Source: an uncultured Acidobacteriia bacterium
Lineage (GTDB): Bacteria; Acidobacteriota; Terriglobia; Bryobacterales; Bryobacteraceae
Direction of reading: 5' to 3'
Assembly: GCA_903909435.1 (NCBI GenBank)
Contig: CAIVVT010000288.1
Span: 1-64,000, forward strand
DNA: 64,000 bases
In this document: positions 27,533 to 36,825 of the stretch, piece after piece
How positions within the stretch are numbered: position 1 is the stretch's first letter
Layout: each line of letters opens with the position of its first letter
Translations under genes and position numbers: made by a program
Notes under the pieces: generated by a model
Seen by the model: only the letters and a program-made list of their open reading frames with translations
What the model was told of the DNA's origin: nothing
Database searches by the model: none

Positions 27533-27865
27533 CTGGCATGGGAGTCTGGCTGCCACGGGTACCCGCTAGTCGCGGGCTAGCGGATCACACTCCCAGGACC
27601 GGGCCGGGAGGAGCCTGACTCCGCCGTTCGTCCGGGCACCGGCGGCAAGGTTGATCTGGCGTTGCCCATTTCGAATACATGTAGAACTCTTAGCCTGGTC
27701 CGAATCTGGACTGTTTGCATGCTTCCAGGGACACGCGCCTCGCCTCAATCCGCCCGCCAACCGCCGCCGAAAGCGACGTTCGGCTTGAGACGCGGCCGAA
27801 CCACTGATAGGCTTATGAATTGGGCTCCACGGGGACTCCAACCCCGCGGCAAGCAGAGGTGTGCC
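27533..27865. other. Intergenic 333 bases with a hairpin
   Basis: It begins with a stem-loop: GGGAGT (27540-27545) pairs with ACTCCC, and CGCTAG with CTAGCG inside it, without a T run. The rest has no coding signal that I could support. The yebC start codon follows. Confidence 0.45.
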
Positions 27866-28603
27866 ATGTCCGGACATTCTAAGTGGGCAACAATCAAGCA
27901 TAAAAAGGGCGCGCTTGACGCCAAACGCGGGAAAATCTTCACGCGCCTGATCAAGGAAATCGTCATCTCCGCGCGCGGCGGCGGCAATCCCGACTCCAAC
28001 TCGCGCCTCCGCACGGCCATCATCGCGGCGAAAGCCGCCTCCATGCCCGCCGAAAATATCAAACGCGCCATCATGCGCGGCACGGGCGAGATCGAAGGCG
28101 GGCAGATCGACGAAATCATGTTCGAGGGCTACGGCCCGGGCGGCGCGGCGGTGCTTGTGATGAGCGCAACCGACAACCGCAACCGTACCGTCAGCGAGAT
28201 TCGTCACGCCTTCTCGAAAAATGGCGGCAACCTCGGCGAGCAAGGCAGCGTGGCCTACATGTTCGACCGCAAGAGCCAGATCATCATCGAGAAGGACAAG
28301 GCTACCGAGGACCAGTTGATGGAGATCGCGCTGGAAGCGGGCGCCGACGACGTTCGCGACGAGGACGATAGCTGGGTGGTGCTGTCCGCGCCGGAGTCTC
28401 ACTCCATCGTTTTGGAGGCGATCCACAAGGCTGGCGTGCCGACGGTCGAGGCGGAGATCGCGATGATCCCCAAGACTCCGATGAAGGTCGATCAGAAGCA
28501 CGTGGGCGGCATGTTGCGCCTGCTCGAAGTGATGGAAGACCACGACGACACGCAAAACGTTTACACCAACTTCGACTATGACGAGGACTCCGCCAACGGT
28601 TGA
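27866..28603 (+). CDS. yebC: YebC/PmpR-family protein (translation/transcription regulator)
   Basis: 245 residues from ATG 27866, exactly where the family starts (SGHSKWATIKHKKGALDAKRGKIFTRL). Later motifs are canonical: NPDSNSRLRTAIIAAKAASMPAENIKRAI, FEGYGPGGAAVLV, TDNRNRTVSEIRHAF and GNLGEQGSVAYMF. An in-frame upstream extension to 27662 is not family-like. YebC proteins were annotated as DNA-binding regulators; recent work links them to translation of proline-rich stretches. The gene precedes ruvC by 39 bases, a very common arrangement. Confidence 0.97.
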   Translation: MSGHSKWATIKHKKGALDAKRGKIFTRLIKEIVISARGGGNPDSNSRLRTAIIAAKAASMPAENIKRAIMRGTGEIEGGQIDEIMFEGYGPGGAAVLVMSATDNRNRTVSEIRHAFSKNGGNLGEQGSVAYMFDRKSQIIIEKDKATEDQLMEIALEAGADDVRDEDDSWVVLSAPESHSIVLEAIHKAGVPTVEAEIAMIPKTPMKVDQKHVGGMLRLLEVMEDHDDTQNVYTNFDYDEDSANG

Positions 28604-28642
28604 TTCAGCGACCTGCGGGACAGCCGCCGCGGCGAGCCGGCA

Positions 28643-29149
28643 GTGAGGATTCTGGGCGTCGATTGCGGCAGTGTGACCACTGGCTACGGCGTGATTGAAA
28701 CAGGTTCCCCGAGGCACCGTCTGATAGTAGCGGGGGTGTTTAAGACCAATCCGCGCGACGCGTTCCCGGAGCGGTTGCTGGCCATCGCCACGGGCTTGCG
28801 GGCGATTGTCGCGGAGCATAGGCCGGACGAGGCGGCGGTGGAAGAGACGTTCTATTCGCCGAACTCCTCCAGTTCCAGTTCTTTGCGGCTCACTCACGTG
28901 CGCGGCGCGGTCCTGCTGGTCCTGGCCGAAGCCGGTTTGCAGGTTGGCGAGTATCCTCCGGCACGTGTGAAACTGGCCGTCACCGGCAAGGGAAGGGCAG
29001 AAAAAGTTGAGGTCCAATCGATGGTGCGGATGCTGCTGAACCTGTCCGAGCCGATCGCTTCCTTCGACGCTTCCGACGCCGTGGCAGTCGCGATGTGCCA
29101 CGCCGCCATGCGCACCATGGCCATCCACACGGCCGAGGTATCCAGATGA
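28643..29149 (+). CDS. ruvC: Holliday junction resolvase RuvC
   Basis: 168 residues with a GTG start. The acidic catalytic residues are in RILGVDCGSVTTGYG (Asp7), AVEETFYSPNSSSS (Glu), and the C-terminal FDASDAVAVAMCHA pair. It resolves recombination junctions with RuvAB. Its last codon overlaps the next gene's ATG (ATGA), so translation is coupled. RuvA and RuvB are not in the window. Confidence 0.96.
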   Translation: MRILGVDCGSVTTGYGVIETGSPRHRLIVAGVFKTNPRDAFPERLLAIATGLRAIVAEHRPDEAAVEETFYSPNSSSSSSLRLTHVRGAVLLVLAEAGLQVGEYPPARVKLAVTGKGRAEKVEVQSMVRMLLNLSEPIASFDASDAVAVAMCHAAMRTMAIHTAEVSR

Positions 29150-29799
29150 CCGTGCGCGCGTTGCTCGTGGCTGGACTACTGAGTGCATGCAGCCTGACCG
29201 CGCTGGCCGAACCGCGGCTGTTCCTCTCAAAGCGATTCCCCCACAGCCGCCCGGAATACGCGGAACTGCGCATCGAGCGTGACGGGCGGGTCGAGTATCG
29301 CGAGACGTTGGACGAGGAACCCCTGCGCGTTAAACTGACCCGCGAGGAGACCGACGCCGTTTTCGATCTCGCGGAGAAGTGCGACCGGTTCCGCAAGCCT
29401 CTGGAATCCGAACTGAAGGTCGCGCGGATGGGCGAGAAGCTGTTCCGCTGGGAGGACGGCGACGAAAAGCACGAGGTCAAATTCAACTACACGCTGGATC
29501 TGACCGGACAGGCGCTCCTCGACTGGTACGAGAAAATTGTCGAATCAGAGTTGTATCTGATCGACCTCGAGCGGACGGCCCGCTACGACGTGCTGGGAGT
29601 GAACCAGTCCCTGCTCCAACTGGAGGCTGGCTACGACAAGAAGCGGTTGGTGTCGGTTGAGCAGTATCTGCCGATGCTCGATCGAATCGCCAAGAACGAA
29701 AAGTATATGAACATGGCTCGGGAGCGCGCAGCCGGACTGGCCGATGCGTTCCGGGCGATCTCGGCGCACGCGGTCCCGGCGCCAAAGGCTGGTCAATGA
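29146..29799 (+). CDS. Exported protein of unknown function
   Basis: 217 residues from ATG 29146, overlapping the ruvC stop (ATGA). The signal peptide is MTVRALLVAGLLSACSLTALA; the cysteine in LLSACS makes a lipoprotein possible. The mature part has a beta-rich N-terminal half (RPEYAELRIERDGRVEYRET) and a helical C-terminal half. No catalytic motif is seen. It is coupled to the downstream TlpA-like gene (ATGA), so the two may share a cell-envelope function. Confidence 0.75.
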   Translation: MTVRALLVAGLLSACSLTALAEPRLFLSKRFPHSRPEYAELRIERDGRVEYRETLDEEPLRVKLTREETDAVFDLAEKCDRFRKPLESELKVARMGEKLFRWEDGDEKHEVKFNYTLDLTGQALLDWYEKIVESELYLIDLERTARYDVLGVNQSLLQLEAGYDKKRLVSVEQYLPMLDRIAKNEKYMNMARERAAGLADAFRAISAHAVPAPKAGQ

Positions 29800-31163
29800 T
29801 CTCTCGTCATTTTCTGTTTCTGAGTTTGGCGCTGGCGATCGCGGCCGTGGTCGCGCCGCTTGCGGGTGCACCACCCGCAATCAAGATCACGCCCCCCTCC
29901 GCGGAGGTCAAAGCGCAACCATCGCCAGACGCCAGTTCATCGGCGGCGAGCAACGCAAGAGCCATGGAGGGATTTGATCTTGACTCGAAGCTCGACCAGG
30001 AGATAGGCGAGACCGGGGGTAGCCCGGCCGACATACTCAGGGTTCTCGAGAGGCACATGAAGCTGCATCCGGAATGCCCCAAGAAGGCTGAAATCACTCG
30101 TTTGCTGGCTCGCATCTCAGTGGAGCAGCGTGACAAGGCGAGAGTATTCCAATACGGCCCGACGGCGATTGAAGGCGGCAGCGACGATCCGCGTCTGCTC
30201 GATCAGGTTTCCCGGGCGCTGCTCGAACGCGGCGACTCCGAGAGTCTTAACAAGGCGCTGAAATACGGCTTGAGCCTGGTCACAAGAATGCACGGAGAAC
30301 GGAATTCCCAACTCAGTTCTAAAGGCTATGAACCCGGCCAGGGCAGGCGTCTGGAGGAGACCGAATTCGCGCTGCAGGGCGCTCTGATCCAGGTGGCCCG
30401 GGCGAATGAAAAGCTCGGACAAAATGAGGATGCTCTCAAGGCGGTGGACGAAGCCTGGCAGGTCTATCCGTCGCTCGAGGGCGCGCTCGAACGATCTCAC
30501 GTGCTGGAGCGACTGGGACGCCACTCAGAAGCCCTGGACGCCGCAGCGGACGCCTTCACTGTGGACGACCAGCGCAGTACCAGCAAGGACCGGCAGCGCG
30601 CGCGTGAGCGTCTGTCGGAACTGGCGTCCAAGGCCAGTGTAGTTGACCCCTCAGTGCGAGTGCTGCCGGCGTGGGATCGAACGCGTGGACTGTTGGAGGC
30701 TCGCAACAAGCGCATGCGCGAGTACGACCCGAACCTGCTGGCGACGTCACCTCTGGAATTCACCATGTCGAAATTGGAAGGCGGCCTGCTGCCGATGAGC
30801 AGCATGAAGGGCAAAGTGGTGGTGCTCGATTTCTGGGCTACCTGGTGCGGACCCTGCCGCGTTCAGCACCCGCTATACGAAGTAGTCAAGTCTCGCTTCA
30901 AGAACAATTCGGATGTCGTGTTCTTGGCGGTGAGCACGGACGAGGACCGCTCGCTGGTGAAACCGTACCTCGAACGTCAGAAGTGGTCGAAAGAAGTGCT
31001 TTACGACGACGGGTTGGGCAGCTTTTTCCGGGTCAACTCCATCCCGACGACCATTGTGCTGGACCGCAGCGGCGAGGTTAATAGCCGTATGCCCGGATTC
31101 GTGCCCGACCGCTTCGTCGAGATGCTGTCCGAGCGCATCAACTCGGCCCTGACGCAGAATTGA
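29796..31163 (+). CDS. Exported TPR protein with C-terminal thioredoxin/TlpA domain
   Basis: 455 residues, starting four bases before the end of the previous gene. A signal peptide (about 1-30) is followed by a helical TPR-like region (about 60-290), with repeats such as LIQVARANEKLGQNEDALKAVDEAWQ. The C-terminal ~140 residues are a TlpA/ResA-like thioredoxin with FWATWCGPC redox centre, YDDGLGSFFRVNSIPTTIVLDRSG and cis-proline. It probably reduces disulfides outside the cytoplasm. The TPR part may dock partners. Confidence 0.88.
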   Translation: MISRHFLFLSLALAIAAVVAPLAGAPPAIKITPPSAEVKAQPSPDASSSAASNARAMEGFDLDSKLDQEIGETGGSPADILRVLERHMKLHPECPKKAEITRLLARISVEQRDKARVFQYGPTAIEGGSDDPRLLDQVSRALLERGDSESLNKALKYGLSLVTRMHGERNSQLSSKGYEPGQGRRLEETEFALQGALIQVARANEKLGQNEDALKAVDEAWQVYPSLEGALERSHVLERLGRHSEALDAAADAFTVDDQRSTSKDRQRARERLSELASKASVVDPSVRVLPAWDRTRGLLEARNKRMREYDPNLLATSPLEFTMSKLEGGLLPMSSMKGKVVVLDFWATWCGPCRVQHPLYEVVKSRFKNNSDVVFLAVSTDEDRSLVKPYLERQKWSKEVLYDDGLGSFFRVNSIPTTIVLDRSGEVNSRMPGFVPDRFVEMLSERINSALTQN

Positions 31164-31194
31164 TTCCGGCACAATTGGGGGCCTGTACGCTTCG

Positions 31195-32370
31195 ATGGTC
31201 TTTCGGCGCATCATCTGGGTGGTTCTCGACAGCGTTGGCATCGGAGCCATGCCCGACTGGCGAGCTTTCGGAGACCCCGTTCCCGGCGATACGCTCGGGC
31301 ATTGCGCGGCGCTGAGACCGCTGAAACTGCCCAATCTGACCGCGCTCGGCCTGGCCAACATCCGGCCTTTTGAAAACCTGGAGCCGGCTGAGCACCCGCT
31401 GGGCAGCTACGGCCGCGCGGCTCTCGCCTCCCCCGGCAAGGACACGACTACCGGACATTGGGAGATGGCGGGCATCATCCTCGAGAAGCCCTTTCCCACC
31501 TATCCGCACGGGTTCCCAGCGGACTTCATGGCCGAATTCGACCGCCGGATCGGCCGCGGTACGCTGGGCAATAGGCCGGCGTCGGGTACGCAAATCATCG
31601 AGGAACTCGGAGCCGAGCACATGGCCACCGGCAAGCCGATCGTCTACACCTCGGCCGACAGCGTCTTCCAGATCGCGGCGCATGAGGCGGTGATCCCGAT
31701 TGAGGCGCAATACCGCCTGTGCGAGATCGCGCGCGGGATGCTGCGCGGCGAACACGAAGTCGGGCGCGTGATTGCGCGGCCCTTCACCGGCACGCCGGGA
31801 CACTTCACCCGCACCTCCAACCGGCACGATTACGCCGTTCCGCCGCCCGCCGGGATGCTGCTCGACCGGCTTGCCGAAGCGGGAACGCTGGTCTGGGGCG
31901 TGGGCAAGATCTCCGACATCTTCCTGGGACGAGGGATCGCAAAGTCGTTCAAAACAAAGTCGAATGCCGACGGGATGGCCAAGACGCTGGAGGCGATGGC
32001 GGGACTCGAACGCGGCCTGATCTGGGTGAATCTCGTCGATTTCGACATGTTGTACGGCCACCGCAACGACCCAGAGGGCTACTCTCAGGCACTCGAGGCG
32101 GCCGACGCGTGGTTGCCCCAGTTGATGCTGGCTCTGGGCGAAGACGATCTCGTCATCTTCACTGCCGATCACGGCTGTGACCCGACTTCGCCTTCCACCG
32201 ACCACTCCCGCGAGTACGTCCCGGTGCTGTGCTACGGGAAGCGCGCGCGCAGCGGCGTGAACCTCGGCACGCGGGCGAGTCTGGCCGACATGGGCGCCAC
32301 GATTGCCGGGAACTTCGGGGCCGCAGTGGGTTTGGGACAGAGCTTCCTCGATGCCATTTTGGACAAGTAG
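31195..32370 (+). CDS. deoB: Phosphopentomutase DeoB
   Basis: 391 residues, standard length. The alkaline-phosphatase superfamily metal site is complete: VLDSVGIGAMPD, the phospho-Thr motif GKDTTTGHWEMAG, SNRHDYAV, NLVDFDMLYGHRND and FTADHGCDPTSPSTDHSREYVPVLCYG. It interconverts ribose-1-phosphate and ribose-5-phosphate (and the deoxy forms) in nucleoside salvage. It follows the TlpA gene by 31 bases. A 13-base-arm hairpin lies at 32399-32451 after it. Confidence 0.97.
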   Translation: MVFRRIIWVVLDSVGIGAMPDWRAFGDPVPGDTLGHCAALRPLKLPNLTALGLANIRPFENLEPAEHPLGSYGRAALASPGKDTTTGHWEMAGIILEKPFPTYPHGFPADFMAEFDRRIGRGTLGNRPASGTQIIEELGAEHMATGKPIVYTSADSVFQIAAHEAVIPIEAQYRLCEIARGMLRGEHEVGRVIARPFTGTPGHFTRTSNRHDYAVPPPAGMLLDRLAEAGTLVWGVGKISDIFLGRGIAKSFKTKSNADGMAKTLEAMAGLERGLIWVNLVDFDMLYGHRNDPEGYSQALEAADAWLPQLMLALGEDDLVIFTADHGCDPTSPSTDHSREYVPVLCYGKRARSGVNLGTRASLADMGATIAGNFGAAVGLGQSFLDAILDK

Positions 32371-32398
32371 TACGACTTCTAGTTCGGTGATTAGATTT

Positions 32399-32451
32399 CG
32401 CAGGGTCCCTGACACCGCAGAACTAGCTGGGCGGGTCCAGGGAACTCTGCG
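32399..32451. repeat. Long-arm hairpin after deoB
   Basis: CGCAGGGTCCCTG (32399-32411) pairs with CAGGGAACTCTGCG (32438-32451) with one bulge and one mismatch across a 26-base loop. It lacks a T run, so it is a possible rho-type or processing terminator. Confidence 0.45.
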
Positions 32452-32497
32452 TCGCCAGAACTCGTAAGTGTTGGCATAGAGCGGCTGGAGAATCACT

Positions 32498-33307
32498 ATG
32501 CAAATACGATCCATGTTGATGACGGTGGCGGGCGTGGCGTCGCTGACCCTCGCCAGCCCGGCGCTGGCCAGCAGTGGCGCGAGTTGGTCGAAGGACTTCA
32601 AGATCGTGGGCAGGGCGGAACTACGCGTCGAAGTGGACGACGGCCAGGTCACGCTCACGGGCAGCGACAGTAAGCAGATTGAAGCGCGGGTCTTCGTGAC
32701 GGGCTGGAAGATGGGGCCGGACGGCGTTCAGGTCTATGACCGTCAGACCGGCGACCGGGTGGAATTGGATGTCCGCGTGGCGAAGATCGAGCGATGGTTC
32801 AACGTGGGAGAGCGTTCAGTGCGCGTTGAGATCCGCGTCCCAAACGGACTGCTGGCCAACGTGCACACCCGGGATGGCTCGGTTCATGCCGATGGCGTGC
32901 GGGGCGATCTCAAGCTGAGGACCGGCGATGGACGCATCGAGGCGCTCAGTATCGACGGTACGCTCAACGCGGACACGGGCGACGGCAGCATTCGCGTCCG
33001 CGGGCGACTGGACGCGCTGGCACTCCGCACCGGCGACGGCAGCATCGAAGCCGACCTTGCCGCAGGCTCGAAGATCACGACCGGCTGGGATGTCGGAACG
33101 GGGGACGGACACGTGACGCTGCGGTTGCCCGCCGGCTTTAACGCGGAACTCGACGCGCACACGAACGACGGCAAGATCGAGTCCGATTTCCCGGTGACCA
33201 CGGCGCGCGTCAGCGGCGGGAGCGACCTGCGCGGCAAGCTAAACGCCGGCGGGCCGACGTTGAAGGTCCGAACGGGGGACGGGGCGATCCGGATCCTGCA
33301 CAACTAG
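32498..33307 (+). CDS. Exported DUF4097-type beta-helical protein
   Basis: 269 residues with a signal peptide (MLMTVAGVASLTLASPALA). From about residue 40 it is a repeated beta structure with recurring GDG-S/R-I-E or DG-x-V units (TGDGRIEALSIDGT, TGDGSIRVRG, TGDGSIEADL, TNDGKIESDF, TGDGAIRIL), the hallmark of DUF4097/adhesin-like solenoids. It is probably periplasmic or surface-attached. Function unknown. It is monocistronic, with 71 bases to the next gene. Confidence 0.85.
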   Translation: MQIRSMLMTVAGVASLTLASPALASSGASWSKDFKIVGRAELRVEVDDGQVTLTGSDSKQIEARVFVTGWKMGPDGVQVYDRQTGDRVELDVRVAKIERWFNVGERSVRVEIRVPNGLLANVHTRDGSVHADGVRGDLKLRTGDGRIEALSIDGTLNADTGDGSIRVRGRLDALALRTGDGSIEADLAAGSKITTGWDVGTGDGHVTLRLPAGFNAELDAHTNDGKIESDFPVTTARVSGGSDLRGKLNAGGPTLKVRTGDGAIRILHN

Positions 33308-33429
33308 CGCGATCCGGAGAGCGTTCTGGCGCCACCTATGGCTCCAACCTGGAGCTCCCCTGGAAGCCTGATTCGAGTTTGTTGAGTTCGGCAGGAACAT
33401 CGGGCCGCACTTCCCCGTTTGGACAACTG

Positions 33430-34599
33430 ATGCGCTTTAGCACCGCAATACGCCCGCCCGCCCAGGTGAAGCCGCGCCTCGACTTCATCGACAACCTGCG
33501 CTGGGTGATGATCGTGCTCGTGGTGAGCATGCACGCAGCGGTCACCTACAGCCACCTCGGCAGTTGGTATTTCATGGAGGATCCCGAGCCGGGCCTGAGC
33601 GTGAAACTGCTGTTCGCCTACTATCAGACGGCGCTGCAGGCGTTCTTCATGGGGTTCCTGTTCCTGATCGCGGGCTACTTCGTCCCCAGGGCATTCGACC
33701 GCAAAGGCGCGGGCCGGTTCCTACGCGACCGGCTCGTGCGGTTGGGCATCCCCTCGCTGTTCTACATGCTGGTGGTGCACCCGTTCACGGTGTACTGGCT
33801 GCTGCACGACTACTACAAGATCCACGCCTCGTCCACGGACGCCTTTCTGGATTACCTGCGCACGTTCCGCTGGGTCGGCAAGTCAGGCCCAATGTGGTTT
33901 ACGGTCGCTTTGCTGATCTTCTGCGGAGTCTACGCCCTGGTCCGGACAGTTGGCCAGCGACCGGCTATAAACCAGCATGACGGAGCGCTGCCCACGCACC
34001 GGCAGGTCATCGTACTCGCGTTGGTGATGGGGCTGTGCTCGTTCCTGGTTCGCATCGTGCAGCCGATGGGCACCAACATCCTCAACATGCAGCTGTGCTA
34101 TTTCTCGCAGTACATCCTGCTGTTCGGCGTCGGCCTGGTCGCCTACCACCGGAACTGGCTGCTGCGCATCGGCTACGATTTCGGCATGCGCTGGTTCCGG
34201 CTGGCCCTGATTGCGGGAACACTGGTGTGGCTGGCGATCATCGGCGGAGTCGTCGCCACCAACGGCGAACGCAGCCTCTCCGGCGGCTTCACCTGGCAGA
34301 GTGCGGCGCTCTGCTTCTGGGAGGCGTTCTTCTGCCTCGGCATCTGCCTGGGACTGACCGTGCTGTTCCGCGAAAAGTTCAACCGGCAGGGCGCTTTTGC
34401 GAAGTGGATGAGCGACAGTAACTTCTCCGTGTACCTGTTCCACACGCCGCTGCTTGTGGCCGTGACGCTAGGGATGCGGGGCTTCGCCGCGCCAAAACCG
34501 GTCAAATTCCTGGTGGCGACGCTGTTGGCGACGACCGTGACGTTCCTGGCCAGCAACTACGTTTTCCGGCGCATTCCGCTGCTGCGGCGCGTATTGTAG
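33430..34599 (+). CDS. Acyltransferase-3 family membrane protein
   Basis: 389 residues from ATG 33430; the earlier TTG at 33379 would add a segment unlike the family. About ten transmembrane segments are visible. The N-terminus PRLDFIDNLRWVMIVLVVSMHAAVTYS has the typical first-helix His; later SVYLFHTPLLVAVTL is the usual last motif. Such proteins O-acylate surface saccharides or lipids, and OpgC is a relative. The substrate is unknown. It is convergent with the following minus-strand gene. Confidence 0.85.
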   Translation: MRFSTAIRPPAQVKPRLDFIDNLRWVMIVLVVSMHAAVTYSHLGSWYFMEDPEPGLSVKLLFAYYQTALQAFFMGFLFLIAGYFVPRAFDRKGAGRFLRDRLVRLGIPSLFYMLVVHPFTVYWLLHDYYKIHASSTDAFLDYLRTFRWVGKSGPMWFTVALLIFCGVYALVRTVGQRPAINQHDGALPTHRQVIVLALVMGLCSFLVRIVQPMGTNILNMQLCYFSQYILLFGVGLVAYHRNWLLRIGYDFGMRWFRLALIAGTLVWLAIIGGVVATNGERSLSGGFTWQSAALCFWEAFFCLGICLGLTVLFREKFNRQGAFAKWMSDSNFSVYLFHTPLLVAVTLGMRGFAAPKPVKFLVATLLATTVTFLASNYVFRRIPLLRRVL

Positions 34600-34619
34600 C
34601 GACTCCCGGTGAACGTGCA

Positions 34620-34694
34620 AAACCGTAAGTTGCTTTCGGTTTTGAATGTAGAATCAATCACTTACAGACACTTTTCCGAAAGTTCTTACGGTTT
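34620..34694. repeat. 10-bp inverted repeat between convergent genes
   Basis: AAACCGTAAG (34620-34629) pairs with CTTACGGTTT (34685-34694) with a 55-base AT-rich loop. It lies between the converging acyltransferase and exported-protein genes and could be a weak two-way terminator or a transposon remnant. Confidence 0.4.
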
Positions 34695-34726
34695 CTCAAG
34701 CTTGCCACATGTCCCGGACGGGTTGT

Positions 34727-36172
34727 TCAGCGGCCGGCAGGGTTCGCCGCGTGCAGGCGCACGCCTGCCTTATGATCGGGCGGAAAGTGCAATTCGAGAA
34801 TCCCCGCCTTGTCTGTGACTGCGTCGTCCATGCCCTCGCCGTCCACCTCGAAGTCGTACAGCGTCGAAGGCTGCAGACCCACCACGAAGGCGACCTGCTC
34901 CACCGGCTTGGAGTCCTCGTCGGGCTTCGTCCACCAGCCCGTTTCAAAGCGCGTATCCGCGCCGCCAAAGAAAACGCGCGCGGGGCCCAGGTTGACGCTG
35001 GGGTGCCCTGAATTCGGCTTCACCGCGAAGCGCTGGCCGTCCTGGAAAAGCTGCACTTCGTTATCCCAAAGGCCGAACCAGACCGCGTTTTCGTCCCAAC
35101 TGCTGCGCACGAACAGCCGTCCGGAAGCGTGGTACAGATCGGGCATGTAGGAGTAGCTCAGTCCCGGCAGATAGGGGTTGGCCCACAAGAACTCGTACGG
35201 TGCGCCCAACGCTCCGCGCAGCAGGAAGCGGTCCTGAATCAGCCAGCCCTGCAGAAATTGGGTCGCCTGCGCATTGGGATCGGCGGCTACCAACTCCATC
35301 TCGGCAACGCGCGAAAAGACGCTTTCATCGAGATCCGGATCGCCCGCCCCGATGTAGGCGGGGACTCGATATTCGTTCTCGGCGGCCGGCCATGGCGCGG
35401 GGTAATACGCCAACATCAAGCGCATGGGCAGTTCCCCGAACCACTTGGGAGCGTCCTCCCGCAAATCCACACGCAGGTTATCGCGCAGGGCATGGGCCAC
35501 CTCCAGCAGCGCCATCAGCGACGCGCGCTTGGGGAACGGATCGTCTCCCGCGCGCAAGCGGGGCGCAGTCTGTTTAACCCACCAGTCTTCAACGGCATAG
35601 CACAGGAAGCTCTCCGCGGCGGCCGGGTTGGCGTCGGCCACGGCTATCGCGGCGAACAGCACGCTCCGCAGTTCCAGCACGTCGCGGGGACGCAACTTGA
35701 GCACCGGCAGCAGCGCCTTTTCGAGCAGCGCCGCGGAGCTGGGGGGGAGTTGCGGTTGGCACCAGTCATAAACCAGAGCCATCTGCCGTAAGTCCGCGGG
35801 CTCTTTGGCATTCGCCGTCTTGGTGGCCCACACCAGCGCCTGTTCGCAAGCGCCTTTCGATTGGGCTACGATTCCGTACAGGGCGTGTGAAAAACCCGGT
35901 TCGGGCATTCGGGCGCCACCCTCGACCAGGGCCGAATACTGCTCCCAGCGCATCGACTTGCGCTCGCGCTCACGTCGCAGCAGGCGCAGACGCCGGCCGG
36001 CTAGCAGTAGCCGCGGCGGTTCCACATACACCTTAAAGTCGATTGACGCGGGAGCATTCGTAGCCGGGTTTTGCGCGGCGGCCGTCTCGGGCGAGGACTG
36101 TGCCTGCGCGTACGCGGCCCAGCCGAGGCAGAGCATGCCAAGCGTGAGGGCAACGTGGTCAAGCCGTGTCAC
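34727..36172 (-). CDS. Exported protein, toroid-like N-terminal domain plus beta C-terminal domain
   Basis: 481 residues from GTG 36172, chosen because AAGGAG lies nine bases upstream and the protein then opens with a signal peptide (LTLGMLCLGWAAYAQAQ); a longer in-frame start at 36271 has no such support. Residues ~40-330 are helical with many aromatic residues (DWWVKQTAPRLRAGDDPFPKRASLMALL), resembling an alpha/alpha toroid of a heparinase/alginate lyase type. The last ~150 residues are beta-rich (YMPDLYHASGRLFVRSSWDENAVWFGLWDNE). A polysaccharide lyase-like role is inferred; no catalytic signature is certain. Confidence 0.72.
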   Translation of the reverse strand: MTRLDHVALTLGMLCLGWAAYAQAQSSPETAAAQNPATNAPASIDFKVYVEPPRLLLAGRRLRLLRRERERKSMRWEQYSALVEGGARMPEPGFSHALYGIVAQSKGACEQALVWATKTANAKEPADLRQMALVYDWCQPQLPPSSAALLEKALLPVLKLRPRDVLELRSVLFAAIAVADANPAAAESFLCYAVEDWWVKQTAPRLRAGDDPFPKRASLMALLEVAHALRDNLRVDLREDAPKWFGELPMRLMLAYYPAPWPAAENEYRVPAYIGAGDPDLDESVFSRVAEMELVAADPNAQATQFLQGWLIQDRFLLRGALGAPYEFLWANPYLPGLSYSYMPDLYHASGRLFVRSSWDENAVWFGLWDNEVQLFQDGQRFAVKPNSGHPSVNLGPARVFFGGADTRFETGWWTKPDEDSKPVEQVAFVVGLQPSTLYDFEVDGEGMDDAVTDKAGILELHFPPDHKAGVRLHAANPAGR

Positions 36173-36825
36173 GCTGACACACTCCTTGTGCAAAGATTGC
36201 CCTCGGGGCTGGATTGCGATCCGGTTAGACATTGAAAACAAGGGACTTTTAACCCAGTAGAAACTGGCCACGAGTTTGCTAGAATAACAGCGAATTGATG
36301 TAGTCTCTCAAGACCTGCCCTCTGCTGGAACAGGTTAGTGTAAGGAACGCGTGGCAGTTTAACGTCGTGCTTGCGGGAGCCGGTGTTCAAGTTCTTGTCC
36401 ATTCGTCCTAACGCTGACATGGTTCGGCAGAGGGACTTTTTTGCCTTCTGCCTGGGACCGGGGCAACCTCCAACATACAAGAGCAGATGCACGCGCCGGC
36501 GTTCGGCTGCGCAGGTTCAGCATAAGGACGAATGCATGGCTACAGGCGCGCGTAGACAGAGCCACGAACGACAGGCAGTGGTCAAGTCCGCCGACACGCA
36601 TTGTTTCTTCGCGTTCGCAACTGTTCCGAAGACGCCTAAGAATTCCACCACTCCCTCACGGTCGCGGCTCCGTCCCGGGCCGAATCCACGACCGTGAAGG
36701 GGTGGTGCCGGTTAGCGGACTTGGCCACTCTCTGTCGCTCGTGTCTCTGTGCTCTCGCGGCTCGGTGCCGCCGCGTCTCGAGGTCGCGCCGGAGGAATCG
36801 TCGAGCCGACTTTAGAAAGTGGGCA
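36173..36825. other. 653-base intergenic region dominated by repeats
   Basis: No coding region that I can support. From 36555 to 36765 it consists of four repeat copies arranged as nested inverted repeats (see the repeat entry). The rest should include the promoter of the minus-strand exported-protein gene. Confidence 0.5.
36555..36765. repeat. Cluster of four dispersed-repeat copies forming nested palindromes
   Basis: Outer arms: CACGAACGACAGGCAGTGGT then CAAGTCCGC on plus (36563-36591), and its near-complement CGGACTTGGCCACTCTCTGT then CGCTCGTG (36716-36743). Inner arms: ACCACTCCCTCACGGTCG (about 36647-36664) and CGACCGTGAAGGGGTGGT (36690-36707), complementary in 16 of 18 positions. The pieces match copies at 16928, 19411 and 39986. 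This is a REP-like intergenic element. Confidence 0.65.

Noticed and set aside
27540-27596. tRNA-like fold after the GNAT gene
   Set aside because: No anticodon arm or TTCRA T-loop; only a GC-rich hairpin.
27566-29230. 554-residue minus-strand ORF across yebC-ruvC
   Set aside because: Both plus-strand genes are certain; the antisense frame is a composition artefact.
31138-32658. 506-residue minus-strand ORF across deoB
   Set aside because: deoB has all metal ligands; the opposite frame is Arg/His-rich shadow.
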